Shown: piece by piece, positions 7,632 to 15,948 of the stretch
Numbering within the stretch: position 1 is the stretch's first letter
How the letters are laid out: every line of letters begins with the position of its first letter
The notes under the pieces: generated by a model
What the model was told of the DNA's origin: nothing
The model's database searches: none
Seen by the model: the letters and a program-made list of their open reading frames with translations, nothing else
Translations under genes and position numbers: made by a program
Source: VXRJ01 sp964636705
Lineage (GTDB): Bacteria; Acidobacteriota; Vicinamibacteria; Vicinamibacterales; UBA8438
Reading direction: 5' to 3'
Assembly: GCA_964636705.1 (NCBI GenBank)
Contig: CAZWUJ010000016.1
Coordinates: 1 to 64,000, forward strand
DNA length: 64,000 nucleotides

Positions 7632-8987
7632 ATGCGCAAGCCCTCGCTGTTCGTGTGTGCGACGCTGTTCGCGGTCGTCGCGGCGGCCGGCCTGTCAGCC
7701 GAGGACTGGCCGCAGTGGCGCGGTGCGGACCGGCTCGGCGTCTGGACCGAGACGGGGATTGTCGAGGATCTGCCGGACGAACTCCTCGTCCGCTGGCGCA
7801 CGCCGATTCGCTCCGGCTATTCCGGTCCGTCCGTTGCCGATGGCCGGATCTTCATTACGGACTGGCAGGAGGACCCGAACTCCCGAACCCTCGACGGCAA
7901 CGAGCGGGCAATTGCCCTGGACGAGGAGACGGGCGAGATCCTCTGGACCCACGAATGGTCGACCAGCTACCGGATGCTGTCGGTCGCTTATGCGATCGGT
8001 CCCCGCGCCACCCCGACCGTCGACGGTGACCGCGTCTATGTCGTCGGCGGCACCGGGCGCCTCTTCTGCTTCGACGTCCAGACTGGCGACGTCCTCTGGG
8101 AGAAGGACTACGTCGCGGAGTACGACACCAGTGTCCCGGTCTGGGGAATCGTCAGCGCGCCGCTGGTCGATGGCGAACGCCTCATCACGGTCGTCGGCGG
8201 CGAGCCGGACGCGCTCGTGGTCGCGTTCGACAAGCACACCGGCGAGGAGATCTGGCGCGCCATCGAGACCGGCACCGAGATGGGCTACGCGCAGCCGATC
8301 ATCTACGAGGCGGGGGGTGCGCGACAGTTGATTATCTGGCATCCGCAGGCGCTCGCCTCGCTCGATCCGGAGACCGGCGAGATCTACTGGGAGCAGCCAT
8401 GGGAAGTGTCGATGGGCCTTACCGTGGCCACGCCGGTCCGGAGCGACGACTATCTGCTGGTGTCGCAGCTCTTCAACGGGTCGATGATGCTGCGCCTCAG
8501 TCAGGACCGACCCGCTGCGACCCGACTCTGGCAGGGGCAGAGCCGAAGCGAGCTACCGGGCGAGACCGATACGATCCACGCGATGGTGACGACGCCGGTC
8601 ATCGTCGGGGATTACGTCTATGGCCTCGACAGCTACGGCGAACTGCGCGCGCTCGACGCACGGACGGGGCAGCGGCTCTGGATGAGTACCGACTTGACCC
8701 CGCAGGCGCGCTGGGCCACCGCATTGATTGTGCGGCACGAGGACCGCTGGTTCGTGAACAGCGAGGAGGGCCACCTGATCCTTGCCCGGTTCACCCCCGA
8801 GGGATACGTCGAGCTGGACCGGACACGGCTCATCGAGCCCACGTCCACGTCGGGGACGCGGACGCCGCACGGCCGCATCGCCGAGCGAGTCGTCAACTGG
8901 TCGCACCCCGCATACGCGAATGGCCATATCATTCACCGGAACGATCGCGAGATCATCCGCGCGTCGCTACGTGCCGCGGACTACTGA
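7632..8987 (+). CDS. secreted PQQ-binding-like beta-propeller protein
   Basis: The protein is 451 aa from the ATG at 7632, preceded by AGGAGAG. A signal peptide (MRKPSLFVCATLFAVVAAAGLSA) is followed by EDWPQWRGADRLGVW, typical of outer-membrane-assembly-like PQQ/WD40 propellers. Propeller blades show the repeating pattern of a conserved A-LD-TGE-W motif: AIALDEETGEILWTHEW, FDVQTGDVLWEKDY, AFDKHTGEEIW, SLDPETGEIYW and ALDARTGQRLW. About seven to eight blades can be counted. Such proteins can be true quinoproteins or purely structural; no Cys pair or obvious metal-binding residues are clear. The gene is followed at 13 bases by a serine hydrolase gene and is likely co-transcribed with it. Confidence 0.8.
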   Translation: MRKPSLFVCATLFAVVAAAGLSAEDWPQWRGADRLGVWTETGIVEDLPDELLVRWRTPIRSGYSGPSVADGRIFITDWQEDPNSRTLDGNERAIALDEETGEILWTHEWSTSYRMLSVAYAIGPRATPTVDGDRVYVVGGTGRLFCFDVQTGDVLWEKDYVAEYDTSVPVWGIVSAPLVDGERLITVVGGEPDALVVAFDKHTGEEIWRAIETGTEMGYAQPIIYEAGGARQLIIWHPQALASLDPETGEIYWEQPWEVSMGLTVATPVRSDDYLLVSQLFNGSMMLRLSQDRPAATRLWQGQSRSELPGETDTIHAMVTTPVIVGDYVYGLDSYGELRALDARTGQRLWMSTDLTPQARWATALIVRHEDRWFVNSEEGHLILARFTPEGYVELDRTRLIEPTSTSGTRTPHGRIAERVVNWSHPAYANGHIIHRNDREIIRASLRAADY

Positions 8988-9000
8988 GGGAGATAAAGCG

Positions 9001-10488
9001 ATGAGGTTGACCACGTCGAGACTGCTGACTGTTGCCGCCTGCGCCGCCGCGCTGGCATTGGCCGCCGCCATGCCGGCTGGCGCCCAGCAGGGTGACCAGC
9101 GGGAGACCTACGACTACTGGCAGGTGCAGCGGCAGATGGTGCGCCACGGGCAGCAGGCGATCTTCATGTGCAATGGCCTGTTCACGTCGAACCGGACGCT
9201 GGAGCAGGTCTTTGCGCAGGAGCTTGCCTTCTTCCGCGGCAACCAGGTCGGCACGCCTCAGGGAGGCGACTATCAGGTGCACCACGATCGGCGCGCGGTG
9301 ACCATCGGCGATCCGAACGGTCCCGCCCCGGCCATGACCGCGGCCTTCCGGGAGGGCGTCGGTTGCGTGATCATGCCGCCCGACCAGACGCTGGCCGATA
9401 TCGACCAGCTCCCAATCCTCGAGTTGCCGCCTCCCCCCGGGGATCCGGCGGCGATCGCCTGGCCCGACGGCGACCTGGTGAGCGACACGGCGATGCCCGA
9501 GTACATCGATCAGGCCGCGCTTGATGCGGCGTCGAACTGGGCGTTCGAGCGCGATACCCCGGAACAGGACACCCTCAGCCTGCTCGTCGTGCACCGCGGG
9601 CAGATCGTTCATGAGCGCTACGCCGACGGGGTCGACCTGCGCACGCGGACGCGCACCTGGTCGACGGCGAAGAGCATTGCTTCGACGCTGATCGGGATGG
9701 GCGTCGAAGACGGGTTGCTCGACCTCGACGCGCCGCTCGGATACGACTTCTTCCCGAGCGTTGCCGCACCGGAGCACGATCCGCGCCGCGCGATCACCCT
9801 GCGCCACGTGCTGAACATGTCGAGCGGCCTGATGCCGGTAGACAACAGCGGCCTGGAGTACGCCATCGGCTCGGGGCTGTCGTACTGGGCGGGCTCCAGT
9901 TCCGTCAAAGGGGCCCGCAGCCGCGCCGTGATTCGTGAGCCGGGCACCTACTGGGACTACGAAAACTACGACACGCTGCTCGGTGTCTATGCGCTGAAGC
10001 AGGCGCTGGGCGACGAGACGGCCTACCGCGAGTTCCCGCGCCGGCGCCTGCTCGACAAGATCGGCATGCGCAACACGCTGGTCAGCACGGACCGCTTTGG
10101 CGACTTCGTCCTGAGCAGTCAGGTCTATACGAACGCGCGTGACCTGGCCCGCTTCGGCCTCCTTTACCTGAACGGCGGCGTCTGGAACGGCGAGCGGCTG
10201 GTTTCGGAGGAATGGATCGACTTCGTCCGCACGCCGGCGCCCGCGACGGCGCAGAGCGGCAACTTCTACGGCGGCCAGTTCTGGCTGGTCCCGGACGACC
10301 GCAAGGACGAAGTGCCGGCGGATGCCTACTCCACCTCGGGCAATCGCGGCCAGTACGTCGTCATCGTCCCGACCCACGATCTCGTCATCGTGCGCCGGGG
10401 CCTCGACTGGGGCCGGCAGGGCTTCGACCGCTGGGAACTGACGGGCGAGGTCCTCAAGGCCTTCAGCCGCATGCCGTCGAACAACTGA
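9001..10488 (+). CDS. secreted serine hydrolase, class C beta-lactamase/DD-peptidase family
   Basis: The protein is 495 aa with an N-terminal signal peptide (TSRLLTVAACAAALALAAAMPAGA, cleavage before QQ). The SxxK motif is STAK at residues 221-224 (Ser nucleophile and Lys), and the second motif YEN lies at residues 320-322 (YWDYENYD). The third motif is replaced by SGNRGQY near the C-terminus, in the usual HxG/KTG location. An N-terminal stretch of about 170 residues before the hydrolase domain (LFTSNRTLEQVFAQEL) is not explained. These enzymes act on beta-lactams, peptidoglycan peptides or esters; the true substrate is unknown. The start follows GAGGGAG with good spacing. Repeat array A begins immediately after the stop. 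Confidence 0.85.
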   Translation: MRLTTSRLLTVAACAAALALAAAMPAGAQQGDQRETYDYWQVQRQMVRHGQQAIFMCNGLFTSNRTLEQVFAQELAFFRGNQVGTPQGGDYQVHHDRRAVTIGDPNGPAPAMTAAFREGVGCVIMPPDQTLADIDQLPILELPPPPGDPAAIAWPDGDLVSDTAMPEYIDQAALDAASNWAFERDTPEQDTLSLLVVHRGQIVHERYADGVDLRTRTRTWSTAKSIASTLIGMGVEDGLLDLDAPLGYDFFPSVAAPEHDPRRAITLRHVLNMSSGLMPVDNSGLEYAIGSGLSYWAGSSSVKGARSRAVIREPGTYWDYENYDTLLGVYALKQALGDETAYREFPRRRLLDKIGMRNTLVSTDRFGDFVLSSQVYTNARDLARFGLLYLNGGVWNGERLVSEEWIDFVRTPAPATAQSGNFYGGQFWLVPDDRKDEVPADAYSTSGNRGQYVVIVPTHDLVIVRRGLDWGRQGFDRWELTGEVLKAFSRMPSNN

Positions 10489-10490
10489 GG

Positions 10491-10554
10491 CTGGCGCGCC
10501 GGTGCGCCGGCCTGGGTGCGCCGGCCTTGGTGCGCCGGCCTCCAGGCCGGCAAG
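10491..10554. repeat. hairpin repeat array A (GCGCCGGC family)
   Basis: Two partial units reading GTGCGCCGGCCT are followed by one full palindrome, GCCGGCCTCCAGGCCGGC, at 10534-10551. The same GGTGCGCCGGC-palindrome module recurs at 16648-16731, 33630-33760 and 60191-60335. It lies between the convergent serine-hydrolase and EVE genes, where it could also act as a bidirectional stem-loop. Confidence 0.7.
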
Positions 10555-10565
10555 ATGAGCCCGCC

Positions 10566-11039
10566 CTACGAACCCGTGCCGCGTCCGAGGCGGGCGACGA
10601 TGTCGAACTCCCGCTCGGTAACCGGCTGCACCGACAGGCGGCTGCCTTTCTTCGTCACCATCATCTGTTCCAGCCCGGGAGTCGCCTTCAGCGTTGCGAG
10701 CGGGATGGTGGCGGGAAACCGCTCGACGAACGCGATGTCCACCATGTACCAGACCGGTTTGGCCTCGGTGCTGCGGGCGTCGAAGTACTTGTGGCCGTCC
10801 TGCCACGCGTAGTGGTCCGGATAGCCGGTGCGGCAGACCTCCGCGAGGCCGGTCACGCCTGACGGCTCGGCGTTGGATGCATAGAAGAGCACGCCGTCAC
10901 CGACTCGCATGTCGTCCCTCATGAAGTTCCGCGCCTGGAAGTTCCTGACCCCTTCCCACGAAGTGGTTCCGTCCCGCTCCAGGTCGGCAATCGTGTAGGC
11001 GGCCGGCTCGCATTTCATCAACCAGCAGCGTTGTGACAT
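10566..11039 (-). CDS. EVE-domain protein (PUA-like fold)
   Basis: The protein is 157 aa, a typical length for single-domain EVE proteins. It begins MSQRCWLMKCEPAAYTIADL and contains WEGVRNFQARNFMRDDMRVGDGVLFYAS, VTGLAEV and PVWYMVDIAFVERF, matching the EVE/thymocyte nuclear protein 1 pattern. EVE domains bind modified nucleobases or related ligands in an aromatic pocket; some are linked to restriction or RNA metabolism, but no such genes adjoin here. The ATG at 11039 was chosen because the same frame stays open far upstream only as antisense shadow of the SUMF1-like gene. It is cytoplasmic. Confidence 0.9.
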   Translation of the reverse strand: MSQRCWLMKCEPAAYTIADLERDGTTSWEGVRNFQARNFMRDDMRVGDGVLFYASNAEPSGVTGLAEVCRTGYPDHYAWQDGHKYFDARSTEAKPVWYMVDIAFVERFPATIPLATLKATPGLEQMMVTKKGSRLSVQPVTEREFDIVARLGRGTGS

Positions 11040-11098
11040 GGCGGAAGGATAGCAGTGGACCGTCTGCCGGGCTATGGCGTGGGTGAGCGCGCCGCGGA

Positions 11099-12031
11099 TC
11101 AGTCGGCGGTCAGGACGATGCGGAATCCGATGAACGAACGCCGGGCGCCCGGGTCGGCGCCTCCCCGGACGGCCGTGCGCGTGTTGGCGGGAGGATCGGT
11201 GAACGAACCGCCTCGCATGATGAAGAGGGCGTCGCCCGGCAGGTCGTCGGCATCGTCGCCGTCGGTGTAGGGATAGGGTTGGTAGGGGCTGCGCGTCAGT
11301 TCCCAGACGTTTCCCGCCATGTCGCGAAGGCCATGCGCGCAGTCGGGGCAGTCGATCGACCCGGCCGCAATCACCCCGCCCGGGCCGCCATTGTCGTTGG
11401 CCGCGCCCGCGCGCGGGGCGTTGCCCCAGGGATAGATGCGGCCGTCGGCGCCGCGCGCCGCCTTTTCCCACTGCGCTTCGGTCGGAAGCGTGATCCGCCA
11501 GCCCTGGTCCAGGCGTTGCCGAAGGGCCGGCGGCGTGCCGGACCAGTTTCGGAGCGTCTCTTCCAGCCACCGCGCGTAGGCAAGCGCGTCGGGCCACGAG
11601 ACGTTGGCGACCGGATGATCCGGGGCGCCCTGAACCGACTCGTCGGCGACGCTGGCGCCGCCGGCGGCGGCGTAGGCGCCGAACTGTGCGACCGTCGCCT
11701 CCGTGCGGGCTATATAGAAGGTAGGTAGATCGACGGTTCCCTGCGCGTCGGACGGCGACCACCGTTCGTTGTCATACGCCTGCGGATCCGCCGCCGGGTC
11801 GCTGCCCATGACGAAGGGGCCGGCCGGGATCTCGACAAAGCCGAGCAGGGGATCGTTTGGCAGAAACCACGCGTCGGCGCGGTAGCCGTCCAACGTCGCT
11901 GGCAGCGCCGGTTCGGCGGGCGGCGCGGGCGACTGGCACGCCGCTGCGCTGGCTACAAGCAGGGCAAGCACGACGAGCCTCCCGGCGTACCAGTTAGCTC
12001 GGCGGGCGGCGGACCTGGATGCGCGACGCAC
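11099..12031 (-). CDS. SUMF1/formylglycine-generating-enzyme-like lipoprotein, catalytic Cys pair absent
   Basis: The protein is 310 aa from a GTG at 12031. A basic N-terminus and hydrophobic core end in a lipobox LLVASAAAC (Cys32). The SUMF1 domain spans about residues 65-308: FVEIPAGPFVMGSD, HPVANVSWPDALAYARWLEE, LPTEAQWEKAARGADGRIYPWG, DMAGNVWELT and RGGSFTD. True formylglycine-generating enzymes carry a redox Cys pair after RGGS; here RGGSFTDPPANTRTAVRGG has none, so sulfatase maturation is unlikely. It belongs instead to the broad family of non-catalytic or otherwise specialised SUMF1-like proteins. Its start directly abuts the stop of the RnfD-like gene, implying translation coupling and a shared envelope function. 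Confidence 0.82.
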   Translation of the reverse strand: MRRASRSAARRANWYAGRLVVLALLVASAAACQSPAPPAEPALPATLDGYRADAWFLPNDPLLGFVEIPAGPFVMGSDPAADPQAYDNERWSPSDAQGTVDLPTFYIARTEATVAQFGAYAAAGGASVADESVQGAPDHPVANVSWPDALAYARWLEETLRNWSGTPPALRQRLDQGWRITLPTEAQWEKAARGADGRIYPWGNAPRAGAANDNGGPGGVIAAGSIDCPDCAHGLRDMAGNVWELTRSPYQPYPYTDGDDADDLPGDALFIMRGGSFTDPPANTRTAVRGGADPGARRSFIGFRIVLTAD

Positions 12032-13687
12032 CTACCGCGCCTCCTCGCAGGCGAAAGTCCAGCCGTGTTCGCAGGCGCGGGCGTACAGTTCGGGCTCGGG
12101 CATTTCCATCAGGTTGGCGCCGCCCTCGCGGAGGAGCAACCGGAGGTCGAGCGCCTTCGGCGGCGCGCGGTAGCGGCCGTCTTCCTCCAGCAGGTTGAGG
12201 CACGCGGGCTGGAAACGCAACTCGCAGGCCCGACCGAAGTAGCCGCGCGCCAGTTCGGCGTCCGCCTCGACGATGGCGCCCTCGCGGTAGCGCCGCGCCA
12301 GCTCGTTACAGGCCCAGGCGGAAGCATCGGCGCAGTAGGACGCCTCGATCTGGACCAGGCGTTCGCACGCTTGCGGGCGCCCCTCCGCGCACGCCCGCTC
12401 CCAGAACGGAACGGTATCGCCGCGATGCCGGCCGTCCGTCGCGCCGAGCGCCGTCATCGCCAGGAAGAAGGCGATCCAGACCGCCATCTGGGTCAGGTTC
12501 GCGCCGGGACGGGCGAGCCATCCGGCCGCCGTCTGGAACGGCGCGCGGGCTCCGATGCTCGCCACCAGCGCGTCGATCCGCCGCACCGCCAGGTTGAGAA
12601 GCGGGACGCCGAGCAGCTTGTCGTAGAACGTGGGGACGCCGAACGCGCCGAGCAAGGCGTATAACCCGAACACGCAGCCGCCGTACAGGATCCCGAAGAT
12701 CGTCTTGCCGATCGGGGTGCGGGGCGACGTCGACGGATCGGTCACCAGCAGGTGGAGGCCGAGAAACACCGCGGTCGGGATCTCCGAGTCGATGAAGTAG
12801 GGCACGCCGGTCGCGGCGGACCAGAGGGCGCTCAACCCGAACAGCACGATCGCCGCCGATGCCGCCACCAACGTGATCGAGAAGGCGTACATCACGACCA
12901 GGCCGGCGAGGAACAGGAACAGGTAAATGTTCGGCGCGAGCGTCAACGTCGTCGCGATCTCCTCCCCCCATGTGATCGGCGTCGCGCCGGTCGCAATCAG
13001 CGCGATGGAAAACAGGCCGAGGGAGAAGGCGGACGGATTGAAGATATGGACACGCCGTCCCTCACGCTCCCACCGGACGAACGCCTTGCCGAGAAAGCCG
13101 ACCGCGATCATGAGGAACTGGAGGGCGAACCAGTCGTCGCGGAACCAGAGAAAGAGGTTGGTCGAGAAGATGATGGGAAAGGGCCCGAAACCAAGCGCGT
13201 ACCGCTCGCCGCGAGACCACGCGAGCAGCATGGCGAAGGCGTAGGCGAACAGCAGTTGGCCCAACAGCAGCCACGCGTGGTCGTAGACCGGCCGCCAGTA
13301 GTAGCCCCAATAGAGGAAGACGGAGCACTGCACCGCCGCCTGCACGTAGTGCTGGGGCCGGAGCGATGTCACCAACCCGGGCGGACCCGCTTCGGCGGCC
13401 GGGCCGCGGATCCCGCCGCCCGATTCGGCCGCACCGGCGGTCTGCCGCCGCAGCCGAAGCGCGAGGATCCCCTGCCAGGCGAGCAGCAGGATCGCCGCCG
13501 CGGCGAACGACGCCGCGAGCAGCGCTTCCTGCCGGACACGCGGCACGAACGACAGCGCGGCAAGGGCCAGCGTCAGGACGAGCGGGATGCCGAAGCCGCC
13601 GCCGCGAGGGACGACCGCGGCATGCGACGTGGCCAGCCGGTGGCCAGCGGCTTGTGGTTGCCGTTTTCGGCGGCTCGGGCGGGGCAT
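12032..13687 (-). CDS. RnfD/NqrB-like polytopic membrane protein fused to Cys-rich Sel1/Hcp-like tail
   Basis: The protein is 551 aa. About ten hydrophobic segments occupy residues 30-430. Within them HIFNPSAFSLGLF and TDPSTSPRTPIGKTIFGILYGG resemble conserved motifs of the RnfD/NqrB family (flavin-bearing subunits of ion-pumping redox complexes), and ATGATPITWG resembles the SGATP-type flavinylation region, although the usual preceding Asp is missing. The last 115 residues are soluble with paired cysteines (ERACAEGRPQACERL, ACNELARRYREG, RACELRFQPACLNLL, RACEHGWTFACEEAR), as in Sel1-like Hcp repeats. No other rnf/nqr genes are nearby. The gene is coupled to the downstream SUMF1-like lipoprotein. 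The family call is moderate; the fusion itself is clearly read. Confidence 0.68.
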   Translation of the reverse strand: MPRPSRRKRQPQAAGHRLATSHAAVVPRGGGFGIPLVLTLALAALSFVPRVRQEALLAASFAAAAILLLAWQGILALRLRRQTAGAAESGGGIRGPAAEAGPPGLVTSLRPQHYVQAAVQCSVFLYWGYYWRPVYDHAWLLLGQLLFAYAFAMLLAWSRGERYALGFGPFPIIFSTNLFLWFRDDWFALQFLMIAVGFLGKAFVRWEREGRRVHIFNPSAFSLGLFSIALIATGATPITWGEEIATTLTLAPNIYLFLFLAGLVVMYAFSITLVAASAAIVLFGLSALWSAATGVPYFIDSEIPTAVFLGLHLLVTDPSTSPRTPIGKTIFGILYGGCVFGLYALLGAFGVPTFYDKLLGVPLLNLAVRRIDALVASIGARAPFQTAAGWLARPGANLTQMAVWIAFFLAMTALGATDGRHRGDTVPFWERACAEGRPQACERLVQIEASYCADASAWACNELARRYREGAIVEADAELARGYFGRACELRFQPACLNLLEEDGRYRAPPKALDLRLLLREGGANLMEMPEPELYARACEHGWTFACEEAR

Positions 13688-13711
13688 CGGTCAGGTAGGA
13701 TAATCGACGGA

Positions 13712-13864
13712 ATGGACCCGAACACGACCGTCACCATCCTGACTGTCGCGTCCATTGTGATGGTTGCCGTCGGTGCGCTGGCGTCGGTGCTCTGGTTCGT
13801 GTTCCGCCTGGACCGCGAACAGGAGAAGCGTGAGAAGGAGCGTCGCGCCGCGGACGATCGCTGA
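13712..13864 (+). CDS. small single-pass membrane protein, 50 aa
   Basis: This short gene begins MDPNTTVTILTVASIVMVAVGALASVLW and ends with a charged tail FRLDREQEKREKERRAADDR. One transmembrane helix (residues 8-30) with a highly charged C-terminal coil is consistent with a real small membrane protein. The same frame continues far upstream only as antisense shadow of the RnfD-like gene. It is divergent from that gene with 24 bases between starts and convergent with the NHL gene. No strong ribosome-binding site is seen, so expression is uncertain. The function is unknown. Confidence 0.5.
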   Translation: MDPNTTVTILTVASIVMVAVGALASVLWFVFRLDREQEKREKERRAADDR

Positions 13865-13888
13865 CGCTCCCGTCCGGACGCGCTCCCG

Positions 13889-15067
13889 CTACTGCGGGCC
13901 GGACATCCGCTCGAACTTCTGAATCCGCTGGCCGACGTTCACCTCGGTCGTATAGAGGTTGCCCCGCGAGTCGATGGCGAGGTTGTGCAGGCGGTAGAAC
14001 TGGCCCGCGTACTTGCCAAGCCGGCCGAACCGCCCCTGCACTTCGAGCGTCTCGCGATCGAGGATCCACACGACGTTGTTGGTCCCGTCAGGCACGAACA
14101 GCCAGCGCTGCCCCGGGTCGATCGACAGCGTCACCCCGCTCGCCGAGCCGCTCCCGAGCGTTTCCGGCCGGATGAACGCCTCGCGAACGAACGTCCCATC
14201 CTTCTGGAACACCTGGATCCGGTTGTTGGTTCGGTCCGCGACGTACACGAGGCCGTCGTTCGCCAGCGCGATGCCGTGGACCGGGCTCCGGAAGTGGGCG
14301 GCCGGCTGGGCGTCCGGGTCGTAGGCCGGCAGTTCCACGTCATCCGGCGGATCGCCGTACGCGCCCCAGTGCCGCCGGTAGGCGCCGGTGGTCGCGTCGA
14401 ACACCACGACCCGCCGGTTGCCGTAGCCGTCCGCGACGTACACCTCGTTGGCGTCCGGATCGACCCGGATGTCGGCCGGGCGGCCCAGGTTCTCGGTGTC
14501 GCTGCTTCCCCGGCTTTGGCCGTACCGCCCGATCTGCAGCACGAATTCACCGTCCTTCGTGAACTTCAGGATGTGCGCGTCGTCCGCCGCGTTCCCCGCA
14601 ATCCAGACGTATCCCTCGTGGTCGATGTGGATGCCGTGCTCGCTCTCGGGCCACTCGTAGCCGTCGCCGTCGCCGCCCCACGAACGGAGCACCGTCCCGT
14701 CCGGCGCGAACTCGATGACCGGCGGCGCGGGCACGCAGCACATCCCTTCCTCGCCACGCTGGCGGGCGTCGAGCGTCCGCGGCCGATGCACCAGCCAGAC
14801 GTGGTCCTCCTCGTCGACCGCCACGCCCGCGGCCTGTCCGAGGATCCAGTTGTTCGGGAGTTCCGCCGGCCAGAACGGGTCCACCCGGAACCGGGGTACG
14901 CCGCTGTCGCCCGCGGACGCTTCCTCCACCCCGGCGGACGCTTCCCCGAAAACGCCGCCCGCCAGCGAATCGCCAGACCTGCCGGCGCCCCCGTCCATCG
15001 CGGGTCCGCCGCCGCCACAGGCGATCGCCGCGGCCATCACGAGCGCACCGAACAGACTTCTGATCAT
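13889..15067 (-). CDS. NHL-repeat beta-propeller lipoprotein
   Basis: The protein is 392 aa from the ATG at 15067; a GTG nine bases upstream is possible. The leader MIRSLFGALVMAAAIACGGGG carries a lipobox (AAIAC). NHL-type blades are visible: GVAVDEEDHVWLVHR, GIHIDHEGYVWIAGN, DIRVDPDANEVYVADGYGNRRVVVFD, GIALANDGLVYVADRTNNRIQVF and NLAIDSRGNLYTTE. The pattern resembles the six-bladed propeller of peptidyl-alpha-hydroxyglycine lyases and many secreted acidobacterial proteins, but catalytic identity cannot be claimed. It lies 68 bases from the divergent secreted VOC gene. The likely location is the periplasmic face of a membrane. Confidence 0.8.
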   Translation of the reverse strand: MIRSLFGALVMAAAIACGGGGPAMDGGAGRSGDSLAGGVFGEASAGVEEASAGDSGVPRFRVDPFWPAELPNNWILGQAAGVAVDEEDHVWLVHRPRTLDARQRGEEGMCCVPAPPVIEFAPDGTVLRSWGGDGDGYEWPESEHGIHIDHEGYVWIAGNAADDAHILKFTKDGEFVLQIGRYGQSRGSSDTENLGRPADIRVDPDANEVYVADGYGNRRVVVFDATTGAYRRHWGAYGDPPDDVELPAYDPDAQPAAHFRSPVHGIALANDGLVYVADRTNNRIQVFQKDGTFVREAFIRPETLGSGSASGVTLSIDPGQRWLFVPDGTNNVVWILDRETLEVQGRFGRLGKYAGQFYRLHNLAIDSRGNLYTTEVNVGQRIQKFERMSGPQ

Positions 15068-15135
15068 GGAAGGCACGATACACTAGCCCGACCATCGTCG
15101 CCCGCGGCTCCGTGGGCGGCGCATGAGGAGGCATC

Positions 15136-15948
15136 ATGACCAAGCTGCTGACCGCCGGACTGGCCCTTGCGATGGCCGTCACCCTGGCGCCCGCCGCCCA
15201 GGCGCAACTCGCCACACCGAATCAGGACGGCATCACGTTCGGCCACATCCACCTGAACGTAACCGACATCGAGGTCCACAAGAAGCTGTGGATGGACTGG
15301 TTCGGAGGCACGGTGGTCCAGAGGGGATCGCTCACCGCCATACGCCTGCCCAACTTCCTGATCGCTTTGTCGGAGCGCGAGCCGACCGGACCGACCCAGG
15401 GCTCGGTCATGAATCACTTCGGCTTCAAGGTGCGCAACACCGCGGAGTTCCTGGAGCGCTGGACCGCCGCAGGCATGGAGGCGGGGGAGATCTTCACCGG
15501 CGCGGAAGGGATGCCGAACGCCTACGTCATGGCGCCCGACGGCGTCTGGGTCGAACTCCAGGAAGACCCGTCCCTGCATGTCCCTGTCGCCGGCTACCAC
15601 ATCCACTTCTGGACGCCGGAACATGAAGAGCTGCTCGACTGGTACGCCCGGGTGTTCAACCTCCGGATCCGTCCGCGCGGCCGGATTCAAACGACGACCG
15701 ACGTGCCGGGGATGAACATGAGCTTCGCGTCATCGGACGAGCCGACGGAGCCGACCCGCGGCCGGTCCCTCGATCACATCGGCTTCGAGGTGGACAACCT
15801 GGAGGCGTTCTGCGAGAAGCTCAAGGCGATGGGAATAGAGTTCGACGTCGAGTACCGAGAGGTCGAGAGCGTCGAGCTGAAGATCGCCTTCCTGACCGAC
15901 CCGGCCGGGACCTATATCGAACTGACCGAAGGCTACGACGAGTACTGA
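15136..15948 (+). CDS. secreted two-domain VOC protein
   Basis: The protein is 270 aa with a signal peptide (TKLLTAGLALAMAVTLAPAAQA, cleavage near AQA). Domain 1 shows FGHIHLNVTDIEVHKKLW, NHFGFKVRN and WVELQEDP; domain 2 shows YHIHFWTPEHEELLDWYARVFN, DHIGFEVDNLEAF and YIELTEGYDEY. Each has two His and a Glu where VOC metal ligands are expected. AGGAGG at 15126-15131 is a good ribosome-binding site. It is the third VOC gene in the window after those at 2920 and 3457, and is also exported. The 3' end overlaps the convergent hydrolase gene by 16 bases. The substrate is unknown. Confidence 0.84.
   Translation: MTKLLTAGLALAMAVTLAPAAQAQLATPNQDGITFGHIHLNVTDIEVHKKLWMDWFGGTVVQRGSLTAIRLPNFLIALSEREPTGPTQGSVMNHFGFKVRNTAEFLERWTAAGMEAGEIFTGAEGMPNAYVMAPDGVWVELQEDPSLHVPVAGYHIHFWTPEHEELLDWYARVFNLRIRPRGRIQTTTDVPGMNMSFASSDEPTEPTRGRSLDHIGFEVDNLEAFCEKLKAMGIEFDVEYREVESVELKIAFLTDPAGTYIELTEGYDEY

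Noticed and set aside
8953..10806. A 617-codon open frame on the minus strand
   Set aside because: It is the antisense shadow of the serine hydrolase, whose motifs, signal peptide and ribosome-binding site are clear.
12752..13711. Long plus-strand frame leading into the 50-aa membrane protein
   Set aside because: The upstream part is antisense to the RnfD-like gene; only the final 50 codons look protein-like.
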